Positions 33,747 to 45,693 of a stretch of DNA of 64,000 bases are shown in pieces. The DNA comes from Hordeum vulgare subsp. vulgare (Eukaryota > Streptophyta > Magnoliopsida > Poales > Poaceae). A program made the position numbers and the translations under genes. The notes beneath the pieces are model-generated. The model searched no databases. It saw only the letters and a list, made by a program, of their open reading frames with translations, and was not told the DNA's origin. The stretch is from assembly GCF_904849725.1 (NCBI RefSeq), contig NC_058519.1:537114316-537178315 (forward strand). The letters are read 5' to 3'. Positions within the stretch are counted from its first letter, which is position 1. Each line of letters starts with the position of its first letter.

Positions 33747-36700
33747 CATTGTGATCAATCGAACACCCATAGCATTGTGGAGTTGATCATGTTTTGCTCG
33801 TGGAAGAGGTTTAGTCATTGGGTCTGGAATATTCAGATCCGTGTGTACTTTACAAATATCTATGACTCCTCTCTATACCTAGTCTTGGATGGAGTTGTAG
33901 CGGCGTTGGATGTGCTTGGTCTTCCTGTGAAATCTGGGCTCCTTGGCTATGGCAATGGCTCCAGTGTTATCACAGAAGAGTGTCATCGGGCCTGATGCGC
34001 TTGGAACCACTCCAATGTCGGTGATGAACTCCTTCATCCAGATCCCTTCATGAGCTGCTTCCGAAGCAGCTATGTACTCCGCTTCACATGTAGATGCTGC
34101 CATGACGTCTTCCTTGTTGTTGCACCAGCTAACTGCCCCCACCATTTAGAACATACATGTATCCGGTTTGTGACTTAGAGTCATCCGGATCTGTGTCGAA
34201 GCTAGCATCGGTGTAACCCTTTACGACGAGCTCTTCGTCACCTCCATAAACGAGAAACGTCTCCTTAGTCCTTTTCAGGTACTTAAGGATATTCTTGACC
34301 GTTGTCCAGTGTTCCATACCGGGATCAGTTTGGTGCCTCCCTACCAAACTTATGGCAAGGTTTATATCAGGTCTAGTACACAGCATAGCATACATCAGAG
34401 AGCCCACGGCTGAAGCGTATGGGACAACACTCATATTCTCTCTATCTGCTTCCGTGGTCGGTGACTGAGTCTTACTCAATCTCATACCTTGTAAAACTGG
34501 CAAGAACCCCTTCTTCGAGTTTTCCATATTGAACTTCTTCAATATCTTGTCAAGGTATGTACTTTGTGAAAGACTTATGAGGCGTCTTGATCTATCTCTA
34601 TAGATCTTGATGCCTAATATGTATGCAGCTTCTCCAAGGTCCTTCATTCAAAAACTCTTATTCAAGTAGGCCTTTATGCTCTCCAATAACTCTATATCAT
34701 TCCCCATCAATAATATGTCATCCACATATAGTATGAGAAAATCTACAGAGCTCCCACTCACTTTCTTGTACACACAGGCTTCTCCATAAACCTATATGAA
34801 CCCAAACGCTTTGATCACCTCATTAAAGCGAATGTTCCAACTCCGAGATGCTTGCACCAACCCATAGATGGAGCGCTGGAGCTCGCATACCTTGTTAGCA
34901 CTCTTAGGATCGACAAAACCTTCTGGTTGCATCATATACAACTCTTCCTTAACATACCCGTTAAGGAACATTGTTTTGACGTCCATTTGCCAAATTTCAT
35001 AATCATGAAAACCGGCAATTGCTAACATGATTCGGACTGACTTCAGCTTCGCTACGGGAGAGAAAGTCTCATCATAGTCAACTCCTTGAATTTGTCGAAA
35101 ACCCTTTGCGACAAATCGAGCTTTATAAATGGTCACATTACCGTTTGCGTCAGTCTTCTTCTTGAAGATCCATTTATTTTCTATGGCTCGTCGATCATCG
35201 GGCAAGTCCACCAAAGTCCATACGTTTTTCTCATACATGGATCCTATCTCGGATTTCATGGCCTCAAGCCATTTGTTGGAATCCGGGCCCGCCATTGCTT
35301 CTTCATAGATCGAAGGTTCACCGTTGTCTAACAACATGATCTCCATCACAGGGTTGCCGTACCACTCTGGTGCGGAACGTACCCTTGTGGACCTTCATGG
35401 TTCAGTGAAACTTGATCTGAAGCTTCATGATCATCATCACTAACTTCCTCTTCAGTTCGCGTAGGCGCCACAGGAACATTTTCCCGCGTTCCGCTACTCT
35501 CCGATTCGTGAGGAGGTACAATTACCTCATCAAGTTCTACTTTCCTCCCACTTACTTGTTGCGATAGAAACTCTTTCTCTAGAAAGGATCCATTCTTGCC
35601 AACAAAGATTTTACCTTCGGATCTAAGATAGAAGGTACACCCAATAGTTTCCTTAGGGTATCCTATGAATACACATTTCTACGCTTTGGGTTCGAGCTTT
35701 TCTGGTTGAAGTTTCTTCACATAAGCATCGCAGCCCCAAACTTTTAGAAACGACAACTTAGGTTTCTTGCCAAACCATAATTCATACGGTGTCGTCTCAA
35801 CAGATTTAGACCGTGCCCTATTTAAAGTGAATGCTGCAATTTCCAATGCATATCCCCAAAATGATAGCGGTAAGTCAGTAAGAGACATCATAGATCGCAC
35901 CATATTTAATAAAGTGCGATTACGATGTTCAGACACTCCGTTACGTTGCGGTGTGCCAGGCGGCGTTAGTTGTGAAACAATTCCACATTTCCTTAGGTGT
36001 GTGCCAAACTCGTGACTCAAATATTCTCCTCCACGATCAGATCGTAGACACTTTATTTTCTTGTCATGTTGATTCTCAACCTCACTCTGAAATTCTTTGA
36101 ACTTTTCAAATGTTTCAGACTTGTGCTTCATCAAGTAGATATATCCATACTCACTCAAATTATCAGTGAGAGTGAGAACATAACAATAGCCACCACGAGC
36201 TTGAATGTTCATTGGACCGCATACATCAGTATGTATTATTTCCAATAAGTCGGTTGCTCGCTCCATTACTCCTGAGAACGGAGTCTTAGTCATCTTGCCC
36301 ATGAGGCACGGTTCGCATGTGTCAAATGATTCAAAGTCAAGAGACTCTAACAATCCATCAGTATGGAGTTTCTTCATGCGCTTGACACCGATATGACCAA
36401 GGCGGCAGTGCCACAACTATGTGGGACTATCATTATCAACCTTACATCTTTTGGTATTCACACTATGAATATGTGTAACATCACGATCGAGATTCATCAA
36501 GAATAAACCATTCACCAGCGGAGCATGACCATAGACATATCACTCATATAAATAGAACAACCATTATTCTCTGACTTGAATGAGTAGCCGTCTCGCATTA
36601 AGCAAGACCTTGATACAATGTTCATGCTCAAAGTTGGTACTAAATAACAATTATTAAGGTTTAAAACTAATCCCGAAGGTAGATGTAGAGGTAGCGTGCC

Positions 36701-37737
36701 GACGGCGATCACATCAACCTTGGAACCATTCCCGACGCGCATCGTCACCTCGTCCTTGGCCAGCCTTCGTTCATTCCGCAGTTCCTGTTTTGAGTTGCAA
36801 ATGTGAGCAACAGCACCGGTATCAAATACCGAGGAGCTACTACGAGCGCTAGTAAGGTACACATTAATAACATGTATATCATATATACCTTTGACGTTGC
36901 CGGCCTTCTTATCCGCTAAGTACTTGGGGCAGTTCCGCTTCCAGTGACTGTTTCCCTTGCAATAGTACCACTCGGTCTCAGGCTTGGGTCCATTCTTTTT
37001 CTTCTTCCCAGCAGCTTGCTTACCGGGCGCGGTAACGGCTTTAATTTGCCGTCTTTCTTGAAGTTCTTCTTACCCTTTGCCTTTTTGAAACTGGTGGTCT
37101 TATTTACCATCAACACTTGATGCTCTTTCTTGATTTCTACTTCTGCAGATTTCAGCATCGAGTACAACTCGGGAATGGTCTTCTCAATCCCTTGCATGTT
37201 GTAGTTCAGCACAAAACCCTTGTAGCTTGGTGGGAGAGACTGGAGGATTCTGTCAATTACAGTGTCATCCAGAAGTTCGACTCCAAGCTAAGTTAGACGA
37301 CCGTGCAACCCAAACATTCTGAGTATATGCTCACTAACAAAACTGTTCTCCTCCATCTTACAACTAAAGAACTTATCGGAGACTTCATATCTCTCGACCC
37401 TGGCATGAGCTTGAAAATATAGTTTTAGCTCCTGGAACATCTCATATGCTCTGTGTTGATCAAAACACCTTTGGAGCCCCAATTCTAAACTGTATAGCAT
37501 GCCACACCTAACCAGAGAGTAGTCATCACTCCACGTTTGCTAGACGTTCTGAATGTCTTGGGCTGCTGCAGGAATAGGAGGATCACCTAGCGGCGCATCA
37601 AGGACATAAGCCTTCTTGGATGCAATCAGGATGAGCTTCAAGTTACAGACCCATTCCGCATAGTTGCTACCATCATCTTTCAGCTTGTTTTTCTCTAGGA
37701 ACACGTTGAAATTGAGGTTGACAGGTGCGTTGGCCAT
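33744..37737 (-). pseudogene. A copia gag-pol remnant
   Basis: The minus-strand polyprotein starts at ATG 37737 (MANAPVNLNFNVFLEKNKLK). Order: gag (37737-36920), protease with intact DTG (SVFDTGAVAHICNS, within 36862-36512), GAG-pre-integrase (MWHCRLGHIGVKRM) and integrase (36416-35679; HTDVCGP, RSDRGGEY, NGVSE), RT (35349-34129; YVDD about 34718-34729) and RNase H to a stop at 33744 (GVRLITM end). It is interrupted by stops near 37540, 37288, 35679, 34792 and 34648 and by frameshifts, including one through the zinc-knuckle region (36900-37000). The integrase and protease catalytic residues survive. Confidence 0.92.
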
Positions 37738-38982
37738 TGGATCTACGATATTTGTAAAGACAACTTTTAGACTAAGTTCATGATAATTAAGTTCATCTAA
37801 TCAAATTATGTATGAACTCCCACTTAAATCTACATCCCTCTAGTCATCTAAGTGTTACATGATCCATGTCGACTAATCCGTGTCCGATCATCACTTGAGG
37901 CGGACTAGTCGTCGATGGTGAGCATCTCCATGCTGATCCCATCAACCATACAACTCATGTTCGACCTTTTAGTCTCTCGTATTCGAGGCCATGTATGTAC
38001 ATGCTAGGTTCGTCGAGTTAACCCAAGTGTTTCGCGTGTGTAAATCTGGCTTACACCCGTTGTATGCGAACGTTAGAATCTATCACACCCGATCATCACG
38101 TGGTGCTTCGAGACAACGATCCTTCACAATGGTGCACACTTAGGGGAATACATTCTCGAAATTTTATGAGGGATCATCTTATTATGCTACCGTCGTTCTA
38201 AGCAATAAGGTGAAAAACATGATAAACATCACATGCAATCATATAGTGACATGATATGGACATTATCATCTTTGCTCCTTCGATCTCCATCTTCGGACAT
38301 CGCATCATCATCATCGTCACCGGCGTGACACCATGATCTCCATCATTGTGTCTCTGTGAAGTTGTCACGCCAACTATTACTACTACTACTACTACTACAA
38401 CTAACCGTTAGCAATGAAGTAAAAGTAGTGAACACATGGCGTTGCATCTCATACAATAAATTAAGACAACTCCTATGGCTCCTGCCGGTTGTCATACTCA
38501 TCGACATGCAAGTCGTGAATCCTATTACAAGAACAATATCATCTCATACATCACACATGTAACATCACATCCTTTGGCCATATCACATCACATGTCATAC
38601 CCTGCAAAAACAAGTTAGACGTCCTCTAATTGTTGTTGCAAGTTTTACGTGGTTGATTTGGGTTTCTAGCAAGAACACCTTCTTACCAACGTGACAGCCA
38701 CAATGTTGATATACCAAAGCTATTTACCCTTCATAAGGACCCTTTTCATCAAATTCAATCCGACTAGAGTAGGAGAGACAGTCACCCGCTAGCCACCTTA
38801 TGCACCGTGTGCATGTCAGCCGGTGGAACCTGTCTCACGTAAGCGTACGTGTAAGCTCGGTCTGGGCCGCTTCATCCCACAAAACCGCCGGAAAATAATA
38901 AGACTAGTAGTGGTAAGCAATTGACAAAATCAGCGCCCACAACCTTTGTGTTCTACTTGTGCAAAGAATCTACGCATAGAAA
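37738..38982 (-). other. A 5' leader
   Basis: About 1.25 kb between the primer site and gag start, the same length as in F (45680-46935). It contains a GTA trinucleotide run (38377-38398) that F also has in shorter form. No coding frame supported. Confidence 0.75.
38377..38398. repeat. TAC trinucleotide repeat
   Basis: Seven TAC/ACT units in the leader of A. Confidence 0.9.
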
Positions 38983-39000
38983 ACCTGGCTCGGATGCCAC
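38983..39000 (-). other. A primer-binding site
   Basis: The minus strand reads GTGGCATCCGAGCC right after the LTR. It differs at two places from the tRNA-iMet complement TGGTATCAGAGC. Confidence 0.7.
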
Positions 39001-40741
39001 AGTTGGGTAACGTAGCAAAAATTCAAAATTTTCCTACGCCAGACATAGATCTTCCTATGGAGAAACCAGCAACGAGAGACGGGTGAGAGCATCTTCATAC
39101 CTTTGAAGATCGCTAAGCGGAAGCGTTGCTAGAATGCGGTTGATGGAGTCGTACTCGCTATGATTCAGATCGCGGTGTGATTCCGATCTAGTGCCGAACC
39201 ACGGCACCTCCGTGTTCAACACACGTGCAGCCCGGTGACATCTCCCGCACCTTGATCCAGCAAGGAGGACGGAGAGGTTCGGGAAGAGCTCCGGCAGCAT
39301 GAAGGTGGAGCTACGAGGTCTCCTGGCACGGCTTCGCCAAGCACCGTGGGAGAGGAGGGAGAGGAGAAGCAGGGCTGCGCCGACAGAGAAAGAATTGCGT
39401 ATCTCCAAAGGACAAAACCTCCACTATATATAGGGCGAAGGGGAGGGGGCGCACCCTTTAGGGTTCCCATCCCCAAAGGGTGTGGCAGCCCTAGATGGGA
39501 GGGGCTGGCCAGCGGCCAGGGGAGGAGAGGGGGTAGCGCACCCTAGGTGGGCCTTAGACCCACCAGCGCCTAGGGTCCCCCCCTTCCCTCTCTGGTGCAC
39601 CTTGGGCTGAGTGTGGGGGCGCACCAGCCCACCTAGGACTGGTTCCCTCCCACACTTGGCCCATGTAACCTCCCGGGGGTAGTGGGCCCCTGGAACCCTT
39701 CCGGTGGTCCTGGCACGTTGCCGGTGGTGCCCGAAACATTTCCGGCGTCCAAACCCATCCATCCTATATATCAATCTTTACATCCAGACCATTCCGGATC
39801 ACCTCCTGACGTCCGGGATCTCATCCGGGACTCCGAACAACCTTCGGTAACCTCGTACAACAATTCCCTATAACCCTAGCATCATCGAACCTTAAGTGTG
39901 TAGACCCTACGGGTTCGGGAGGCATGCAGACATGACCGAGACACCTCTCCGGCCAATAACCATCAGTGGGATCTGGATACCCATGGTGGATCCCACATGT
40001 TCCACGATGATCTCATCGGATGAACCACGATGTCAAGGATTCAATCAATCCCGTATACAATTCCCTTTGTCTATCGGTATAGAACTTGCCCGAGATTCGA
40101 TCGTCGGTATCCATGTACCTTGTTCAATCTCGTTACCGGCAAGTCTCTTTACTTGTTCCGTAGCACATCATCATGTGACTAACTACTTAGTCACATTGAG
40201 CTCATTATGATGATGTTCTACCGAGTGGGCCCAGAGATACCTCTCCGTCACACGGAGTGAAAAATCCCGATCTCCATTCATACCAACCCAACAGATACTT
40301 TCGGAGATACGTGTAGTGCACCTTTATAGTCACCCAGTTACGTTGTAACGTTTGACACCCAAATCACTCCTACGGTATCCGGGAGTTGCACTATCTCACG
40401 GTTGAAGGAAAAGATACTTGACATTAGAAAAGCTTTAGCATACGAACAACACGATTTAGTGCTATGCTTAGGATTGGGTCTTGTCCATCACATCATTCTC
40501 CTAATGATGTCATCCCGTTATCAATTACATCCAATGTCCATGATCAGGAAACCATGATCATCTATTGATCAACGAGCTAGCCAACTAAAGGCTTGCTAGG
40601 GACACATTGTGATATATTTATTCACACATGTATTACTGTTTCCTGTTAATACAATTATAGCATGAACAATAGACGATTATCATGAACAAGGAAATATGAG
40701 AAGAACCATTTTATTATTGCCTCTAGGGCATATTTCCAACA
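39001..40741 (-). repeat. A 5' LTR
   Basis: 1741 bp. Outer end TGTTGGAAATATGCCC on the minus strand (40741); inner end mutated (AGTTGGG, 39001). It contains the uninterrupted site (39370-39374) where E entered the other LTR. Confidence 0.92.
39425..39432 (-). promoter_or_regulatory. TATA box, A 5' LTR
   Basis: TATATATA in a GC-rich promoter context. Confidence 0.65.
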
Positions 40742-41268
40742 AAACCACCTTGGCCGCCGCCCCAATCCCTAGGGGAAACCCTAGGGGCCGCTGGCGTCCA
40801 CCCCTCATCCTATATATATGAGAGGGGGAGGGTTGGAGCACCCAATGCCACGGCGCAACCTCTGCCTCTTCCTCGAGATCGTCTCTTCCTCTAGATATTC
40901 CGGTAGTGCTTTGCGAAGCCCTGCCGGGACACCTACACCACCACCACCATCACGTCGTTGCGCTGCCGAGGAACCCATCTACCACTCCGCCCTCGCTTGC
41001 TCGATCGAGGAGGCGGAGACGTCATCAAGCTGTACGTGTGCTGAACGCGGAGGTGTCGTCAGTTTAGTGCTCGATCAGAAAGTTTGTGGGATGGATCCTG
41101 ATAGGATCCTGAAGACGTACCACTACATCAATCGCGTTCTTTAACACTTCCGCTTAGCGATCTACAAGGGTATGTAGATTCAATCTCTCCTCTCGTAGAT
41201 ATGCATCTCCTAGATTGATCTTGGTGAGCATAGTAATTTTTTTGTTTTCCATAGAACATTCCCCAACA
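40742..41268 (+). repeat. D 3' LTR, segment 3 (end)
   Basis: Begins with the right TSD of A and ends GAACATTCCCCAACA, the standard end of copia LTRs of this group. TATA box at 40811. Confidence 0.87.
40811..40819 (+). promoter_or_regulatory. TATA box, D 3' LTR
   Basis: TATATATATG after a GC-rich stretch. Confidence 0.6.
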
Positions 41269-41378
41269 TGGAACACTCCCTGATTATTATCAAGGGAGGT
41301 AGAAGCAGATGGCCAGTTAAGACGGTACTAACACATCGGACAAAGAACAAAATGATATAAGTATTTAGTTACATAAAA

Positions 41379-42578
41379 TCAAACATCTTGTTGCTGATCT
41401 AGGTTGTCTATTATCGCATCCAGGCGACAATCATTTCGCGACAATCATGCGGCGGGCATCACTTGATCATAAACCAAGTGAAGCGACACCTCTTGACCAT
41501 CGGACCCTACTGGCCCAACTCGCGCCAATTCTTCAGGTTTGATCTTAGTGAACATAGTCTTCACCATTGCACATGCCTCCCGAGCACCTTCCTGCCTTCA
41601 AATCGGCGCCGAGCGCCTTTGAAGAACTCAACCAGTTCGGTCATCCCTTCAGGAGGCTTCTCGGCCGGCCATAATGCCTTGAGCATGCTCTTCATCGCCT
41701 TTCCCCCTCGTTCATAAACTATGGACAATTCCTTTAGAAGGTCACCGCTAAATTAACTGGCTTCTTTTTCAAGCCCAGCCAGGAGTGCTATAAAGATAAG
41801 TGGAACATTTTTTAATTTCAGACCACACAATCATATATTTACGAGTTCGGCATATTACTTACAGAACATTCCACCCTTCAATCTCTTGTTCTCTTCGATG
41901 GCGTGTGCCAGTTGAGTCTTTAAACTCTCGATTTGGCTGATTTCTTCTTGCTTTTCCGCCCTAAGTTTTTGTTTTCATCAATACTTCGAAATAATGAGCG
42001 ACTCCTGGCCTCATTCTGAGATATGACGTATCGTTGCAATTCTCTAGTCGCTTCCAGATCTCTTTGTAGTTGACCTATAGACTCAGCTTCTATTAAGTAC
42101 ACTTTCGTTTAAGAAAGATAACAGGGCAACTATGGACATGATTTGAAAATAAATTTCTCACCATGTGCTTCTCTTGTAAAACTTTTTACTTGCTCTAGTT
42201 CGGCCTGAGTTTGGGGGACCACATAGAAAAATTTCCGCCACAAATCGGAATGGGCTTCGCATCCCAGAAACATCTCGCAGAGAGCAACAAAGCCCGATAT
42301 GTGAAGGATGGATCCGGGAGTAAGGTGGTGGAGTTGGATTCCATAAAACTCCAGTAACCCCCATAAAAGGGGTGAATAGGGAAGCCCAGGTCTCGTAAGA
42401 GAAATGGAACGAAGCATACGCTCTCCTCTATGTGGGGTGTGGGGAATTTCTCTACAAAAGCCTCATCATTGGCAGAGGTTGGCCCGGAGCGGGAAGGTGC
42501 TAGATCTGAGTCGGCAAGTACCCTGCACTTCAATCTCGCGCAGACGAAGGCGCGAGATAAAACAACAGGCCCAATCAC
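41379..42578 (-). pseudogene. J antisense spliced gene, putative-gypsy-type-transposon domain
   Basis: The minus-strand gene starts near 42578. Exon 1 carries SANDEAFVEKFPTPHIEES and CFVPFLLRDLGFPIHPF, then after a frameshift near 42365 GLLEFYGIQLHHLTPGSILH, the hallmark of the Pfam family called putative gypsy type transposon (PF04195, from memory). Intron 1 (42161-42090, GT...AG, 72 nt, phase 1) joins exon 2, a coiled coil (EAESIGQLQRDLEATRELQ to LAHAIEENKRLKGGMF). Intron 2 (41862-41788, GTAAGT...TATAG, 75 nt) joins exon 3 (VYERGGKAMKSMLKALWP, then LARVGPVGSDGQEVSLHLVY), stop at 41379. Decay: at least three frameshifts and in-frame stops (AS*FSG, PAA*LS), and much of the usual middle region after exon 1 appears missing. 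Function unknown. Confidence 0.72.
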
Positions 42579-42962
42579 CTAGAAGAGATCCATGAGGGCG
42601 CGAGGATGATCCTGGAGAACTTGCCATATATTTGTTTCTATGGTGTTCTTCTCGACGTTTCAAAGGGATGAGGGGCGTTGCCGGGGGCACGCGCAGGTTA
42701 TATGATAAGTAACTTATTTGTTTTCTCTTGGGAAGGAACCGCCTATTTCTCATTGGCGTGCAGGAATCAAGGAGGTGGTTAACCCTGCGAGGGAAATATT
42801 CATTCTTGTGGGCCCAGTGATGTTTCATCAATCACGAGTGAGGAACGATCTGAACTGGGGTCACCCGAACATAAGTCACAACTCACCCTGCAAGCCGAAG
42901 ATTGTGAAAGCGTGAAGATGGCGAGCCAAGACTGTGGCATTGGAGGCTTGTTCAGGGATTAC
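42579..42962 (+). other. J region between antisense gene and 3' LTR
   Basis: 384 bp without a supported frame; presumably holds the antisense promoter and the J polypurine tract. Nothing specific recognised. Confidence 0.4.
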
Positions 42963-43433
42963 TAAGGGAATCCGGGATTAAGGGGGTCCTCTGGCCACTT
43001 ATCTGTTCTTGTGGGCCGGACTCCTGGGCCATTCTATCATCATTGAAGATACTAAAATCAAGATGGACTCTTCCGAAGACTTGGTGCGCAATCCAAGGCA
43101 ACATGGCAATCTGCATATTCCTTTCGTAGATATAACCGTCATTGTGTAAACCCTAGCACCCCTCGTATCTATATAAACCAGGGGGTTGTAGTTAATGGGA
43201 GGATTAAGTTCATGATGATCAGGGTTTTAGACCACAACATCCGATCTCGAGATAGACCAAATCTGTACTATGTACTACTTCATCAGTACAACAAGAGTAG
43301 GATGTAGGGTTTTACCTCTATCAAGAGGGCCCGAACGTGGGTACACATTGTCTCCTTCATCCCTTGTTATCCATGAATCCAAGATCCATAGTTCGGACCC
43401 CCTACTCGAGACCAACTGGTTTTGACACCGACA
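42963..43433 (+). repeat. J 3' LTR
   Basis: 471 bp. Starts TAAGGGAATCC (canonical TGAGGGAGTCC, mutated) and ends TTTTGACACCGACA. Contains a plus-strand TATA box at 43170 followed by an R-like region. No primer site follows, so it is the 3' LTR. Confidence 0.75.
43170..43177 (+). promoter_or_regulatory. TATA box, J LTR
   Basis: TATATAAA in plus orientation; fixes LTR direction. Confidence 0.65.
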
Positions 43434-43877
43434 ATTAGGGCACTATCTCAAGGAGGAAAGGGTGATGGAGACAATGATTCCCCCACAAGTCGGGATGAGA
43501 GTCCAGATGAAAAAGAAAATAAAAGGAAAAGGAAAAAAGGAAGAAAGATAAAAAAAATAAGAAAAAGGGAGAAAAATAAAGAAATAAAGAAATAAATGAG
43601 AGAAAAGAGAGAACGGACGGTGCTACTACCTCCTTTTGCACACTTGTGCCTCAAAGTGGCACCATGTTCTTCCTATAAAGAGTCTCATGTTTTGTCACTT
43701 CCATATGCTAGTGGGAATTTGTCATTATAGAACTTGGCTTGTATATTCCGGTGACGGGCTTCTTCAAATGCCCAAATTCTTCATGAGTAAGCAAGTTGGA
43801 TGCACACCCACTTAGCTTCAGTTAAGCCTTTGCCCACTTATAGCTCCAGTGCATCCGTTGCATGGCAATACCTACCC
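43434..43877 (+). other. G 3' non-coding, segment 1
   Basis: Contains the purine-rich tract 43508-43616 and the conserved TGCACACCCAC stretch that also occurs in E (30209) and H. Inverted-repeat arms around the tract are decayed. Ends with TACCC, the left TSD of F. Confidence 0.7.
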
Positions 43878-45679
43878 TGTTGGAATTATGCCCTAGAGGC
43901 AATAATAAATATAGTTATTATTATAATTCCTGTATCAATATAATCGTTTATTATCCATGCTATAATTGTATTGAATGAAGACTCATTTACATGTGTGGAT
44001 ACATAGACAAAACACTATCCCTAGCAAGCCTCTAGTTGGCTAGCCAGTTGATCAAAGATAGTCAGTGTCTTCTGATTATGAACAAGGTGTTGCTGCTTGA
44101 TAACTGGATCACGTCATTAGGAGAATCACGTGATGGACTAGACCCAAACTAATAGACGTAGCATGTTGATCGTGTCATTTTGTTGCTACTGTTTTCTGCG
44201 TGTCAAGTATTTGTTCCTATGACCATGAGATCATATAACTCACTGACACCGGAGGAATACTTTGTGTGTATCAAACGTCGCAACATAACTGGGTGACTAT
44301 AAAGATGCTCTACAGGTATCTCCGAAAGTGTTAGTTGAGTTAGTATGGATCAAGACTGGGATTTGTCACTCCGTGTGACGGAGAGGTATCTCGGGGCCCA
44401 CTCGGTAATACAACATCACACATAAGCCTTGCAAGCAATGTGACTTAGTGTAAGTTGCGGGATCTTGTATTACGGAACGAGTAAAGAGACTTGCCGGTAA
44501 ACGAGATTGAAATAGGTATGGGGATACTGACGATCAAATCTCGGGCAAGTAACATATCGAAGGACAAAGGGAATGACATACGGGATTATATGAATCCTTG
44601 GCACTGAGGTTCAAATGATAAGATCTTCATAGAATATGTAGGATCCAATATGGGCATCCAGGTCCCGCTATTGGATATTGACCGAGGAGTCTCTCGGGTC
44701 ATGTCTACATAGTTCTCGAACCCGCAGGGTCTGCACACTTAAGGTTCGACGTTGTTTTATGCGTATTTGAGTTATATGGTTGGTTACCGAATGTTGTTCG
44801 GAGTCCCGGATGAGATCACGGACGTCACGAGGGTTTCCGGAATGGTCCGGAAACGAAGATTGATATATAGGATGACCTCGTTTGATTACCGGAAGGTTTT
44901 CGGAGTTACCGGGAATGTACCGGGAATGACGAATGGGTTCCGGGAGTTCACCGGGGGGCAACCCACCCCGGGGAAGCCCATAGGCCTTGAGGGTGGCGCA
45001 CCAGCCCTTAGTGGGCTGGTGGGACAGCCCAAAAGGGCCCTATGCGCATTGGAAGAAAAATCAAAGAGAAAAAAAAAAGAGGAGGTGGGAAGGGAAGGAA
45101 GGACTCCCACCCACCAAACCAAGTCCAACTCGGTTTGGGGGGGAGACCTTCCCCCCTTGGCTCGGCCGACCCCCTTGGGGAAAAGGCAAGGTCCCCTCTC
45201 TCCCACCTATATATACGGAGATTTTAGGGCTGATTTGAGACGATTTTCCACGGCAGCCCGACCACATACCTCCACGGTTTTTCCTCTAGATCGCGTTTCT
45301 GCGGAGCTCGGGCGGAGCCCTGCTGAGACAAGGTCATCACCAACCTCCGGAGCGCCGTCACGCTGCCGGAGAACTCTTCTACCTCTCCGTCTCTCTTGCT
45401 GGATCAAGAAGGCCGAGATCATCGTCGAGCTGTACGTGTGCTGAACGCGGAGGTGCCGTCCGTTCGGTACTAGATCGTGGGACTGATCGCGGGATTGTTC
45501 GCGGGGAGGATCGAGGGACGTGAGGACGTTCCACTACATCAACCGCGTTCACTAACGCTTCTGCTGTACGGTCTACAAGGGTACATAGATCACTCATCCC
45601 CTCTCGTAGATGGACATCACCATGATAGGTCTTCGTGCGCGTAGGAAAATTTTTGTTTCCCATGCGACGTTCCCCAACA
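43878..45679 (+). repeat. F 5' LTR
   Basis: 1802 bp. Differs from the 3' LTR by at least fifteen substitutions and two 11-bp indels seen by eye. A 230-codon open frame inside it (44752-45444) is not conserved in the 3' copy and is not a gene. Confidence 0.96.
45208..45215 (+). promoter_or_regulatory. TATA box, F 5' LTR
   Basis: TATATATA before CGGAG; matches 52179 in the 3' LTR. Confidence 0.75.
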
Positions 45680-45680
45680 G

Positions 45681-45693
45681 TGGCATCATGAGC
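45681..45693 (+). other. F primer-binding site
   Basis: TGGCATCATGAGC, one base after the LTR; a variant of the tRNA-iMet complement typical of BARE1-like elements. Confidence 0.85.

Larger units (their letters stand above)
23902..40741 (-). mobile_element. A: WIS/Angela-like copia element, minus strand, interrupted by E
   Basis: Perfect TSD AAACC (23897-23901 and 40742-40746) within the 3' LTR of D. Minus-strand order: 5' LTR 40741-39001, primer site, leader, gag-pol remnant 37737-33744, polypurine tract, 3' LTR from 33734. The 3' LTR is split by E: pieces 32346-33734 and 23902-24286. The termini facing the internal domain are mutated (AGTTGGG at 39001, CCAATA at 33734). Without E the element is about 8.8 kb, the expected size for this group. 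Confidence 0.92.
4852..41268 (+). mobile_element. D: WIS/Angela-like Ty1/copia element, interrupted by K, C and A
   Basis: D is a plus-strand copia element whose 5' part is cut off by K and lies outside the window. Its remaining internal domain is 4852-7685. Its 3' LTR is in three pieces (7686-8765, 23751-23901, 40742-41268), which add up to about 1.75 kb after removing the TSD copies; this matches the 1741-bp LTR of related element A. The LTR starts TGTTGG and ends CCCCAACA. C and A were inserted within it, only about 140 bp apart in the original LTR. D itself lies inside J, because the sequence after 41268 is the 3' region of J. Confidence 0.88.
41269..43433 (+). mobile_element. J: 3' end of a Tat-like Ty3/gypsy element
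   Basis: Plus-strand 3' LTR (42963-43433) preceded by an antisense multi-exon gene (41379-42578, minus). Antisense genes beside the 3' LTR are known from Tat-lineage plant gypsy elements (Grande1, RIRE2, Retand). The rest of J is outside the window, removed to the left by the insertion of D. It sits in G; ATTAG at 43434-43438 would be its right TSD and matches the equivalent site in E. Confidence 0.72.

Noticed and set aside
44752..45444. 230-codon open frame in the 5' LTR of F
   Set aside because: It lies wholly inside an LTR, has no recognisable domain, and is broken in the 3' LTR copy (51722-51943 and beyond).
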